Shown: positions 1 to 4,725, counted from the stretch's first letter. The stretch is 6,010 nucleotides of DNA from CAZGMJ01 sp964526785 (GCA_964526785.1 CAZGMJ010000133.1:1-6010), one strand, 5' to 3'. The notes: generated from the sequence alone by a model not told the origin. Numbers and translations are program-made.

Positions 1-1
1 C

Positions 2-313
2 GGTTCCATTCTTGGGTCGAAAAATATCTCATCCACAACATTTGACACTATCTCCAGAAAGAGTCTCCAAGAACACTGTGACGAACCTGAAGACCACGCT
101 CTGAGCCGCTCAAGAGGCGGATTCAGCAGCAAATTCCACTTGGTTACTGACGGCGCGGGAGTGCCCCTTGCCGTCGAAGTAACGGCCGGACAACAACATG
201 AATCGACCCAGGTTGAAACAGTTCTCGATAGCATTGGCATCCCTAAGCCTACTGGGCGACCACGTAAACGCCCAAAGCGGCTGGCTGGCGACAAAGCCGG
301 ACCAGTATGCTGA
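2..313 (+). pseudogene. IS5-family transposase remnant, truncated at both ends
   Basis: Reading from base 2, the frame is open to TGA at 311-313. From about base 83 it encodes a stretch beginning EPEDHALSRSRGGFSSKFHL and continuing VTDGAGVPLAVEVTAGQQHE. This is the strongly conserved central part of IS5-family DDE transposases (IS427-like group), where the D of VTDG is one of the catalytic acidic residues. The frame goes on through a GRPRKRPKRLAGDKA segment typical of the same family and then stops abruptly. The C-terminal part carrying the catalytic glutamate is missing. Residues encoded before base 83 match the family poorly, so the fragment is diverged or frameshifted upstream, or the window cuts it. 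I expect no activity. It is a scar of an insertion sequence and supports an accessory origin for the region. I did not see a clear terminal inverted repeat near 313. Confidence 0.85.
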
Positions 314-566
314 TGATTTTCCGGATGTGCTACGGGATGTCGTTCTTTGCTGCAACGATCTTGTCCAGATCGGTGTCAGAATGCCCATCCGGCGCAGCGC
401 GCGTCGGATTTTGCGCCACCCACTTGTGCAATCAGCGTTCTTGACCCTTTCAGTGCCGTAAGTTCGAATCCTACAGTGATTACAAAGAACTGCCCCTCCT
501 TGGAGGTTCCCGAGGGAACCAGCTCGGTGCCTCGGCCCGGATATGCAAAGCATTATTGCCTGCTAC

Positions 567-594
567 GTAGCGGTGGGCTGTGGCGCCCAGCTAC
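567..594. repeat. Imperfect inverted repeat, 10 bp in two blocks
   Basis: GTAGC (567-571) pairs with GCTAC (590-594), and TGGGC (574-578) pairs with GCCCA (585-589). A GG bulge lies between the blocks and the loop is TGTGGC. No U-run follows on either strand, so it does not look like an intrinsic terminator. Confidence 0.5.
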
Positions 595-641
595 CTACGC
601 TGACGCAGGCATAAAGCTTTGCCCTGCCGGGCTTGTTGCAG

Positions 642-660
642 CCGTGCGCACCTCGCACGG
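642..660. repeat. Perfect 7-bp inverted repeat, possible weak terminator or RNA stem
   Basis: CCGTGCG (642-648) and CGCACGG (654-660) are exact reverse complements around a 5-base loop. Only two T residues follow on the plus strand, so termination here is doubtful. It may belong to the cluster of hairpins between the transposase remnant and the first gene. Confidence 0.45.
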
Positions 661-783
661 TTCCTGATGAGCGATCCGCATTCGCGAATCGCCGGATATC
701 GATGCGTCCACCGATAATCAACAAGCATGGGGCGGGCCTCGCATGGGCCGGCCTTCAAGCAAGTAGGGGAGTGATAGAGATGA

Positions 784-969
784 ATGGATATGAAACGTAT
801 AGCAAACAGAGAGGACGCGGGCCACAAGGGCGGTGCGATCATGGTGCCGGTCGCGCGGTGGTGCTTGTGGCACATGCCGTCTCTAACGGAGTCGGCAGTG
901 GCGCACACCGGTTCGGTTCGCCGCGGCACAGATCGGATCAACCGCGAGCCAATGGTGTTGAGGAGGTGA
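784..969 (+). CDS. Small hypothetical protein (61 residues)
   Basis: Unrecognised 61-residue protein starting MDMKRIANREDAGHKGG. It has no signal peptide or transmembrane segment. The choice of frame is uncertain. A second frame starting at ATG 780 and ending at 986 encodes 68 Gly/Arg-rich residues and has the better spacing, 8 bases, from the GGGGAG at 766-771. I prefer 784 because its third codon positions are clearly more GC-rich, like those of the neighbouring genes. Its TGA also falls inside the GGAGGTGA ribosome binding site of the next gene, leaving a typical 6-base gap, whereas the other frame overlaps that gene by 11 bases. It is the first of four closely packed plus-strand genes. 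It may also be non-coding leader. Confidence 0.4.
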   Translation: MDMKRIANREDAGHKGGAIMVPVARWCLWHMPSLTESAVAHTGSVRRGTDRINREPMVLRR

Positions 970-975
970 GAGACC

Positions 976-1413
976 ATGACAGATAAGGCAATGATCTGCG
1001 TGCGCATAGGGGATCATTACCAACTGTTCTACAAAGACTCCGATGGACAACCGACTGAACTGGCAGAGACAATGATTGCAGCCCTGCGCCGGCGTGGTAT
1101 CGGCGAAGCGATAGAAGAGGTGGGAGCAGCCTCCTTGGGGCAATGGGTCAGCCGGCCAGCCCAGGCTTTCCTTGAGGTGCGTTCGGACATCCACTGGATC
1201 TACGTGATCAGCGAGGATAAGCCAGCCAAGCACAAGTGGCTTACGGTCTACAAGACCAGCTACGACAGCACGCATAAGCGGTTTGCCTGGCCGCTGTGGA
1301 GCCAGCAAGTGGACGTGTTTGATAAGGTCGTCGCCGTCCGGCAAATGGAAATTGTAGAAACCGTTGCCAGGATGATGGCGGGGGCTCTGGCAGCGTACGA
1401 GAGGGCGGTTTAG
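976..1413 (+). CDS. Hypothetical protein (145 residues)
   Basis: The start has an excellent ribosome binding site, GGAGG at 962-966, 9 bases before ATG. The product begins MTDKAMICVRIGDHYQLFYK. Residues 5-45 read as alternating strands and a helix (VRIGDHYQLFYKDSDGQPTE, then LAETMIAALRRRG). Residues 63-110 contain an aromatic stretch (DIHWIYVISEDKP, LTVYKTSYDSTHKRFAWPLW). The last 30 residues form a likely amphipathic helix. It looks soluble and cytoplasmic, with no catalytic motif I can name. The N-terminal pattern faintly resembles small hypothetical proteins of phages and plasmids that begin with a short strand-turn-strand and a DG..P motif. That resemblance is not enough to assign a family. 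Base composition and ribosome binding site make it a real gene. Confidence 0.8.
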   Translation: MTDKAMICVRIGDHYQLFYKDSDGQPTELAETMIAALRRRGIGEAIEEVGAASLGQWVSRPAQAFLEVRSDIHWIYVISEDKPAKHKWLTVYKTSYDSTHKRFAWPLWSQQVDVFDKVVAVRQMEIVETVARMMAGALAAYERAV

Positions 1414-1454
1414 TTGAAGGGCATGGCCTCAAGCAAGATGCTGACCGCACGGAA

Positions 1455-1459
1455 GGAGG
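1455..1459 (+). promoter_or_regulatory. Ribosome binding site that decides the start of the next gene
   Basis: The run GGAAGGAGGG (1451-1460) sits directly against ATG 1461, leaving only one base after GGAGG. The second in-frame ATG at 1467 lies 7 bases after GGAGG, the usual distance. The start at 1467 is therefore more likely than 1461. Confidence 0.65.
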
Positions 1460-1466
1460 GATGAAT

Positions 1467-1730
1467 ATGGAGGACTTCAAATGGCTAACCAGCGAGCAAC
1501 TCTGGGAGCAAATCGCCCATAATGCCCAGCAGGCTCAGTGGACCACCAACTGGGTGGAGCTGCTGGACAACATCAAAGTGCTCTGCGTCCTGATTGACGA
1601 ACGCATCGACGTGTTTCAGCGCAGCCAGCGACGCGAGCAATTGCTCAAGAGACAGAGAACTCGTACCTTGCGCAGAGGCAAAGAGCGTCAGAAAAGGAGG
1701 GGATATGAATGCGATATGACAAAGCACTGA
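1467..1730 (+). CDS. Small hypothetical protein with basic C-terminus (87 residues)
   Basis: An unrecognised protein in two parts. Residues 1-50 (MEDFKWLTSEQLWEQIAHNA onward) are acidic to neutral, Trp- and Gln-rich and probably helical, with WTTNWVELLDNIKVLCVLID as the hydrophobic core. Residues 51-82 are extremely basic (blocks such as RREQLLKRQRTRTLRRGKER), suggesting nucleic-acid or ribosome contact or a disordered tail. The start is placed at 1467 from ribosome binding site spacing; 1461 would add two residues. Its 3' end overlaps the next gene by 22 bases, and that gene's GGAGG (1696-1700) lies within this coding sequence, so the two are probably translationally linked. Confidence 0.7.
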   Translation: MEDFKWLTSEQLWEQIAHNAQQAQWTTNWVELLDNIKVLCVLIDERIDVFQRSQRREQLLKRQRTRTLRRGKERQKRRGYECDMTKH

Positions 1731-2122
1731 AGATTGGGCGGCAAAGAGCTGAGGATGCGGTATTGGCCCTGCGAAGCTGGACCGACATAACAACGAGTGG
1801 GGTTTGTGCCGTTAAGCCCGCGGGACAGACGCAAGCGGATTGCCTGGGTGACTGGCAACCGGTCGGCGAAAAGAGCTGGAAGGACATCTGCAGGCACAGC
1901 GGTGCGCTGGGAGGCGATACGTACCATCTGTTGGTCGTTGATGAGCGTGACAGCGTCAAGGCCTGCAGTTGCAAACGATTCGACCTGCGTACTGTGCTGG
2001 CACTGAGTGAGAGGCTGCCGCTACCGGTTGCCGAACCAGGGATTAGCGAGTTGTGGCACGCCATGCGGCAACAGGAAGATGTCCGCGAGGCGCGTTTGCG
2101 TGTCCTGCATCCCGATACGTGA
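1709..2122 (+). CDS. Hypothetical protein (137 residues)
   Basis: The start codon follows AAGGAGGGG, with GGAGG at 1696-1700 and 8 bases of spacing. The product begins MRYDKALKIGRQRAEDAVLA. The first 22 residues look like an amphipathic helix. A middle region (about 40-95) with GDTYHLLVVDERDSVKACSC looks like a small alpha/beta fold, and a helical C-terminus follows. The five cysteines (C33, C45, C61, C86, C88) do not form an obvious zinc pattern. I do not recognise the family. It overlaps the preceding gene and is the last gene before the non-coding stretch holding the first structured element. Confidence 0.65.
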   Translation: MRYDKALKIGRQRAEDAVLALRSWTDITTSGVCAVKPAGQTQADCLGDWQPVGEKSWKDICRHSGALGGDTYHLLVVDERDSVKACSCKRFDLRTVLALSERLPLPVAEPGISELWHAMRQQEDVREARLRVLHPDT

Positions 2123-2151
2123 ACAGCGAGACTCCACTTGAACAGTCCGGT

Positions 2152-2224
2152 GGGGATCAGCCAGCGGGCAGGGGGCGCACCGCGCTGCGCTCGGCGGCGA
2201 CTTGTGCCCAGCGGCTGATTTCCC
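2152..2224 (+). repeat. Long imperfect hairpin downstream of the 137-residue gene
   Basis: The arm GGGGATCAGCC (2152-2162) pairs with GGCTGATTTCCC (2213-2224) with one bulged T and one G-U pair. After a symmetrical AGC/AGC internal loop, GGGCA (2166-2170) pairs with TGCCC (2205-2209). The apical part (2171-2204) is very GC-rich and can fold further. It lies 30 bases after the stop at 2122 and only 5 bases before the structured element at 2230. No U-run follows. It may be a terminator-like structure, an RNA 3' end, or part of the larger leader. An equally good counterpart is not present upstream of the second element. Confidence 0.55.
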
Positions 2225-2229
2225 GACCT

Positions 2230-2335
2230 GCAATCCCCTCCGATCACGCGCGGGATACATAACTCTGCCTAACGCGGTGCGAGTTTGCCGCGGCAGGTAA
2301 AGGATCCCGCGAGCGGATTGTGCGGAGGTGATTGC
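2230..2335 (+). ncRNA. Structured cis-regulatory RNA candidate, copy 1
   Basis: The proposed fold has three helices. P1: GCAATCCCCTCCG (2230-2242) with CGGAGGTGATTGC (2323-2335), 12 of 13 pairs. P2: CGCGGGAT (2249-2256) with ATCCCGCG (2304-2311), 8 of 8. P3: CTGCC (2265-2269) with GGCAG (2292-2296), then a TAAC bulge (2270-2273), then GCGGTG (2274-2279) with TGCCGC (2286-2291) closing a CGAGTT loop; two of these pairs are G-U. The GGAGG at 2324-2328 inside the 3' strand of P1 is the ribosome binding site of the gene starting at 2339, so a folded P1 would hide it. The same fold with different helix sequences occurs at 3584-3687. G-U pairs that would become A-C on the other strand favour a plus-strand RNA. 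Class unknown. Confidence 0.65.
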
Positions 2336-2338
2336 ACT

Positions 2339-2470
2339 ATGCGAGAAATCAACCGTGCAAGGCACGCAGTGCCTATACCGAGCAGCAGCAAGCTGCTCAA
2401 AACGCTTGAGCCGGGAGCTTTCAGGCATCCGGCCAACGCGAAGTTGAATCAGAAGGAGGGAAGGCTATGA
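2339..2470 (+). CDS. Small hypothetical protein (43 residues)
   Basis: ATG 2339 lies 10 bases after GGAGG (2324-2328). The product starts MREINRARHAVPIPSSSKLL and is basic, without recognisable motif, membrane segment or signal. Its TGA overlaps the next ATG as ATGA at 2467-2470, and the GGAGGG just before (2455-2460) serves the next gene. It heads a four-gene chain linked only by ATGA overlaps. Its position directly after the structured element means translation could be controlled by that element and passed down the chain. It could act mainly as a leader peptide whose translation opens the next start; this is inference. Confidence 0.6.
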   Translation: MREINRARHAVPIPSSSKLLKTLEPGAFRHPANAKLNQKEGRL

Positions 2471-2568
2471 CCATCGCAGAACGCCTGCTGGCAGCGGCTG
2501 CATCCGAATCGCAACGACTGGCCGTCAAACGCAAGCTCTTTAAGTTGACAGGGAGGTGCGAAGCATGA
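2467..2568 (+). CDS. Very small hypothetical protein (33 residues)
   Basis: The sequence starts MTIAERLLAAAASESQRLAV and is predicted to be one long amphipathic helix ending in a basic KRKLFKLTGRCEA tail. GGAGGG (2455-2460) precedes the ATG by 6 bases. It begins in the ATGA overlap with the preceding gene and ends in another ATGA (2565-2568) with the DUF2958 gene. This arrangement and the consistent ribosome binding sites are the main evidence that it is translated. No family recognised. Confidence 0.6.
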   Translation: MTIAERLLAAAASESQRLAVKRKLFKLTGRCEA

Positions 2569-2930
2569 GCGGCGAACCTCGACAGGCGAACAGAGGACAT
2601 AAGCTGCTGCCTGAGAAGATTCGCAAACAGCTGCCGCCGTTATATGGCCAGGAAGACAAAGGCGGCCGGGCGATAGCCTATGTGCGTTTCTTCACGCCGG
2701 CAGGATCGTGGCAGTGGTACGCCACGGAGTTCGACGGAGAAGATATCTTCTTTGGTCTGGTCGACGGCCACGTCAAGGAGTTGGGCTATTTCAGCCTGCG
2801 GGAACTAACGCACGCACGCGGCCCGCTGGGTCTGCCGATCGAGCGGGATCTGTATTGGCAACCGACGCCATTGCAGGAAATTGCCCCGGAGTTGTTCGCC
2901 CGTCGCCGCGACAAGGAGGCTGGCGGATGA
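2565..2930 (+). CDS. DUF2958-domain protein (121 residues)
   Basis: Recognised from sequence as DUF2958. After a short N-terminal tail it shows the family's hallmarks in order: LLPEKIRKQLPPLYGQE (14-30), AIAYVRFFTPAGSWQWYATE (36-55), FDGEDIFFGLVDG (56-68), KELGYFSLREL (71-81), and GPLGLPIERDLYWQPTPL (86-103). The length is typical for the domain. No biochemical function is established for this family; it is common on plasmids, integrative elements and related accessory regions. The start is ATG 2565, 8 bases after GGGAGG (2551-2556); an in-frame GTG at 2556 lies at the edge of that site and is unlikely. Both ends are ATGA overlaps, with the 33-residue gene upstream and the kinase gene downstream, so these proteins are probably made together. 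Confidence 0.9.
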   Translation: MSGEPRQANRGHKLLPEKIRKQLPPLYGQEDKGGRAIAYVRFFTPAGSWQWYATEFDGEDIFFGLVDGHVKELGYFSLRELTHARGPLGLPIERDLYWQPTPLQEIAPELFARRRDKEAGG

Positions 2931-3616
2931 ACCGAGCGCTCGGAAGAAGGATGTTCCGGCGCAGACGCCGGCGGCTGCTACCATGGCTGTTGGTCAAAGA
3001 TCCGATGGGACTGGCGGATGTCCTGCGTCAGCCCTCGGTCCGGCCCAAGTTGGTCGTCCTTTGTGGTCCCAGCCATGCCGGCAAGAGTTCTTTCGCCGAT
3101 ATCTTGTCGGGCACGTTCACAGTCGTTAGTTCCGACGCCATTCGGCAACGGTTGGGCCGCAGATGTGTGCCACATCGACGCGAACCCGCGGTCTGGAAGG
3201 CTTTTGACAATGCCAAGCGGGCGGCGTTTCGTGGCGGACACGACGTGGTGCTCGATAGCTGCCACCTTTCGCGACAGGCGCGACGGCATGCCGCCGAGAT
3301 GGTGCCCGAGGGGTATGACAAGCGGTTCGTGTTGTTCAGTCCCTCGTTGAAACAAGTAATGGCGCGCCGCTCGGTTACCCGGCGACTGTCGCCGCAGGAG
3401 GCTGAGCGGTTGTGGTGGGTATTCAAGACGAACAAGCCCACCCGCCGGGAGTTGGAATCGCTTGGCTTCGAGCAGATCTATGTGATGTACACGCCCAATC
3501 GGCAGCGCGTCGGTGCTCGGCGGCTTGATTTCTCAGGGTCCAATCACCGTGCATTTTCGCCGCCGTGCTGGGTCCCAAAGCCCCCATCACCTCCGCAAGG
3601 CTGGCGGAATACATAA
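2927..3616 (+). CDS. P-loop kinase of the polynucleotide kinase / AAA_33 type
   Basis: The 229-residue product has a very basic N-terminus (RRRRRR at 11-16) followed by a nucleotide-binding core. LVVLCGPSHAGKSS carries Walker A (G47 to S54), VVSSDAIRQRLG has the SSD motif (68-70) after strand 2, HDVVLDSCHLSRQARR has the acidic residue D110 and the nucleic-acid or substrate-side motif, and a lid-like segment ARRSVTRRLSPQE follows. This layout matches bacterial Pnkp-like and zeta-toxin-like small kinases. A 5'-OH polynucleotide kinase is the best guess; the substrate is not proven and no phosphatase or ligase domain is attached. The start is in an ATGA overlap, with AAGGAGG about 8 bases upstream. 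Oddity: the last ten or so codons and the TAA (3614-3616) lie within the second structured element, giving a Pro-rich tail that may not belong to the enzyme core. Confidence 0.85.
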   Translation: MNRALGRRMFRRRRRRLLPWLLVKDPMGLADVLRQPSVRPKLVVLCGPSHAGKSSFADILSGTFTVVSSDAIRQRLGRRCVPHRREPAVWKAFDNAKRAAFRGGHDVVLDSCHLSRQARRHAAEMVPEGYDKRFVLFSPSLKQVMARRSVTRRLSPQEAERLWWVFKTNKPTRRELESLGFEQIYVMYTPNRQRVGARRLDFSGSNHRAFSPPCWVPKPPSPPQGWRNT

Positions 3617-3687
3617 CTCTGCCTAACGCCGCACGAACCTGCCGCGGCAGGTTAAGCATTCCGCCAAATCTCAGGCGGAGGTGATGG
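3584..3687 (+). ncRNA. Structured cis-regulatory RNA candidate, copy 2
   Basis: Same fold as at 2230-2335. P1: CCATCACCTCCGC (3584-3596) with GCGGAGGTGATGG (3675-3687), 13 of 13. P2: GGCGGAAT (3603-3610) with ATTCCGCC (3658-3665), 8 of 8. P3: CTGCC (3619-3623) with GGCAG (3646-3650), a TAAC bulge (3624-3627), and GCCGCA (3628-3633) with TGCCGC (3640-3645), one C-C mismatch, closing a CGAACC loop. Relative to copy 1, P1 and P2 change on both strands together. The internal-loop bases ACATAACT (3611-3618) and TAAC are unchanged. GGAGG (3677-3681) in P1 is the ribosome binding site of the gene at 3690. The 5' half overlaps the end of the kinase gene, so ribosomes finishing that gene would unfold P1, coupling the two operons. 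Confidence 0.65.
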
Positions 3688-3689
3688 CG

Positions 3690-3779
3690 ATGGAGTTTTG
3701 GGACGCGTACTATCTGGCGAAAATCCAGGAGATGAAAGCCCGGCGAAAAGCCGAGCTCGAGGAGGCTGGCCGACTATGA
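3690..3779 (+). CDS. Mini-protein (29 residues) after structured element copy 2
   Basis: The product starts MEFWDAYYLAKIQEMKARRK and continues AELEEAGRL. It is an aromatic N-terminus followed by a highly charged helix. ATG 3690 lies 8 bases after GGAGG (3677-3681). An in-frame ATG at 3684 sits only 2 bases after it and inside the P1 helix, so 3690 is preferred. The stop overlaps the next start as ATGA (3776-3779), and GAGGAGG inside this gene serves the next one. Its length and layout parallel the short first gene after copy 1. It could be a functional micro-protein or a translated leader. Confidence 0.55.
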   Translation: MEFWDAYYLAKIQEMKARRKAELEEAGRL

Positions 3780-4069
3780 TCCGTCACCAGCGTGCCAAAG
3801 AGCTGCGGACTGCAAGCTGCAATCCCACAGTCTCACGGGGAGGGGTGGCGATCTATCTACCGAAGCCCAGAAAGTGTCGGCTATGTGGTTGTAACCAGCA
3901 CGCAATACCATGCCAGCAACCGACGAGGATCCGCGCAGCGAGCAGACAGCGCAAGACTGACTCGCGGCGGTGGTGCCGGTCCGAACCCGTGCGTACCTGC
4001 AAGAACTGCTGCATCCGCAACTTGGACGGACACCACTGCCCGTGGTGGGACCTGTGCTGGCCCGGGTAA
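3776..4069 (+). CDS. Cysteine-rich, probably zinc-binding protein (97 residues)
   Basis: The protein has 11 cysteines in 97 residues. A first knuckle, PRKCRLCGCN (C34, C37, C39, with C46 after it), is followed by a basic linker (51-73) and a second cluster, CKNCC (75-79), then HHCPWWDLC (86-94). Paired CxxC motifs of this kind normally bind zinc, and the RxCRxCGC motif occurs in many small phage and plasmid proteins. I cannot name the family. The Arg/Lys-rich remainder is compatible with nucleic-acid binding. It starts in an ATGA overlap with the 29-residue gene and has GAGGAGG about 10 bases upstream. It is the last plus-strand gene of the window and faces the HNH gene. Confidence 0.7.
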   Translation: MIRHQRAKELRTASCNPTVSRGGVAIYLPKPRKCRLCGCNQHAIPCQQPTRIRAASRQRKTDSRRWCRSEPVRTCKNCCIRNLDGHHCPWWDLCWPG

Positions 4070-4089
4070 GTGCCTGGGCGGCCGGGCCT

Positions 4090-4108
4090 GACAGCAGGTG
4101 GTGCTGTC
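4090..4108. terminator. Hairpin between convergent genes, possible bidirectional terminator
   Basis: GACAGCA (4090-4096) and TGCTGTC (4102-4108) form a perfect 7-bp stem around a GGTGG loop, 20 bases after the stop of the cysteine-rich gene and 53 bases beyond the HNH stop. The location fits a shared terminator. No T-run follows on either strand, so an intrinsic mechanism is doubtful. Confidence 0.4.
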
Positions 4109-4161
4109 CGCCGAAGTAGCGACGATTCGTTTGCGTGGGTAACGGTCATACGGGTACCGGG

Positions 4162-4617
4162 TCAGGGGCGCACAAGGCGTTGCCCCTGCAGCGCGAATGG
4201 CCCGGGGGCAAGCGTTACGACCCATCGGCGCTGATTGAGCAGGCGTTGTCGAGTGCGCGCCAGCGACATATGCTTCCTTGCTTGTTGGTATCCGACGTTG
4301 TTGACCGCCATAAAATGCTGTAGTCGCAAGTCCCGCTGGCGGCTGTCTTTGCAGAATAGCAGGTGCTTGGTGTGGTGGCAGTCGCGACAGAGGACCTGCA
4401 GAGCCCGTAGCCATTGGCGACCGGTGGCGATCTGGTAGGCCCAGACCTCGTGGCAGTGCAACTGATCGCTGCGACCACATATCTGGCAGCGGTATGCAGC
4501 CCGGCGGTACACGAGCCGGCGCAATCGGTTCCAGCTGTGAGGCCGCAGGAGACGGGCCAGGGTCAGCCGACGGGAAGAAGCGGGGATGGGTTCAATGATC
4601 AGTTTCAGATGTGACAT
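4162..4617 (-). CDS. Stand-alone HNH endonuclease-type protein (151 residues)
   Basis: The HNH fold is readable. SWNRLRRLVYRRAAYRCQIC gives the helix and first knuckle (C44, C47). LHCHEVWAY gives the core with H54, H56 and E57. LCRDCHHTKHL gives the second knuckle (C77, C80) with H81 and H85. The CHEVW and CxxCHxxKH motifs match a widespread family of small bacterial HNH proteins annotated as endonucleases. The C-terminal 60 residues are helical and end in a variable tail. The protein is short and has no RuvC domain, so it is not an IscB/IsrB-type effector. No Shine-Dalgarno sequence precedes ATG 4617 and no other in-frame start is better placed, unlike most other genes here. Translation may be weak or leaderless. 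Target unknown. Confidence 0.8.
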   Translation of the reverse strand: MSHLKLIIEPIPASSRRLTLARLLRPHSWNRLRRLVYRRAAYRCQICGRSDQLHCHEVWAYQIATGRQWLRALQVLCRDCHHTKHLLFCKDSRQRDLRLQHFMAVNNVGYQQARKHMSLARTRQRLLNQRRWVVTLAPGPFALQGQRLVRP

Positions 4618-4671
4618 ATAATGGGACTGGTGCCGCAGGTTTATAAAGTTAATAGCTCAGGGTTGAGCAGT

Positions 4672-4721
4672 GGCGGCAAGAAGGATGGCGGCAATCAGTT
4701 GGGTCTTTGCATCTTGCCGCC
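4672..4721. repeat. 10-bp perfect inverted repeat with a competing direct repeat
   Basis: GGCGGCAAGA (4672-4681) is exactly complementary to TCTTGCCGCC (4712-4721), with a 30-base loop. The loop contains a second copy of GGCGGCAA (4687-4694) that can pair with the same TTGCCGCC. Two mutually exclusive hairpins are therefore possible. Confidence 0.5.
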
Positions 4722-4725
4722 GAGG

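Larger units (their letters stand above)
314..783. other. Gene-free stretch rich in short hairpins
   Basis: I see no convincing coding frame here. The open frames lack ribosome binding sites and look random. The stretch carries several inverted repeats in sequence: GGTTCC-CGAG-GGAACC (505-520), a 10-bp interrupted stem (567-594), a perfect 7-bp stem (642-660), and GCGAT/ATCGC (671-692) enclosing the 10-bp palindrome ATTCGCGAAT (680-689). A tRNA T-arm look-alike lies at 458-474. The stretch could be a decayed intergenic region, the leader of the downstream genes, or an uncharacterised RNA. No good sigma-70 promoter stood out. Confidence 0.5.

Noticed and set aside
458..482. tRNA-like T-arm: GTTCGAATC flanked by GTAAG and CCTAC
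   Set aside because: One stem mismatch, no matching anticodon or D arm, and no 5' acceptor strand upstream. TTCGAA is palindromic and common. At best it is a tRNA 3' relic.
2249..2311. Twister-type self-cleaving ribozyme (ACATAACTCTGCC resembles the twister 5' strand)
   Set aside because: The expected conserved apical-loop and 3' internal-loop sequences needed for the pseudoknots are not visible in either copy.
2021..2428. Long minus-strand frames across both structured elements, sharing LPRQxRxALGRVMY
   Set aside because: The similarity simply reflects the repeated element read backwards. There is no ribosome binding site and the frames oppose well-supported plus-strand genes.
3603..3665. 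Integron attC site (GCCTAAC and GTTAAGC resemble R-boxes)
   Set aside because: Copy 1 lacks a GTTRRRY box (it reads GTAAAGG), the spacing is too short for attC, and the covarying outer helices extend well beyond the boxes.
2230..3687. Miniature inverted-repeat transposable element in two copies
   Set aside because: No target duplications seen, and the terminal arms differ between copies while staying complementary within each. Also, both copies end on a used ribosome binding site. Not fully excluded.
3881..4480. 199-residue minus-strand frame
   Set aside because: It overlaps the HNH gene in another frame and the cysteine-rich gene on the opposite strand, and shows no family motif.
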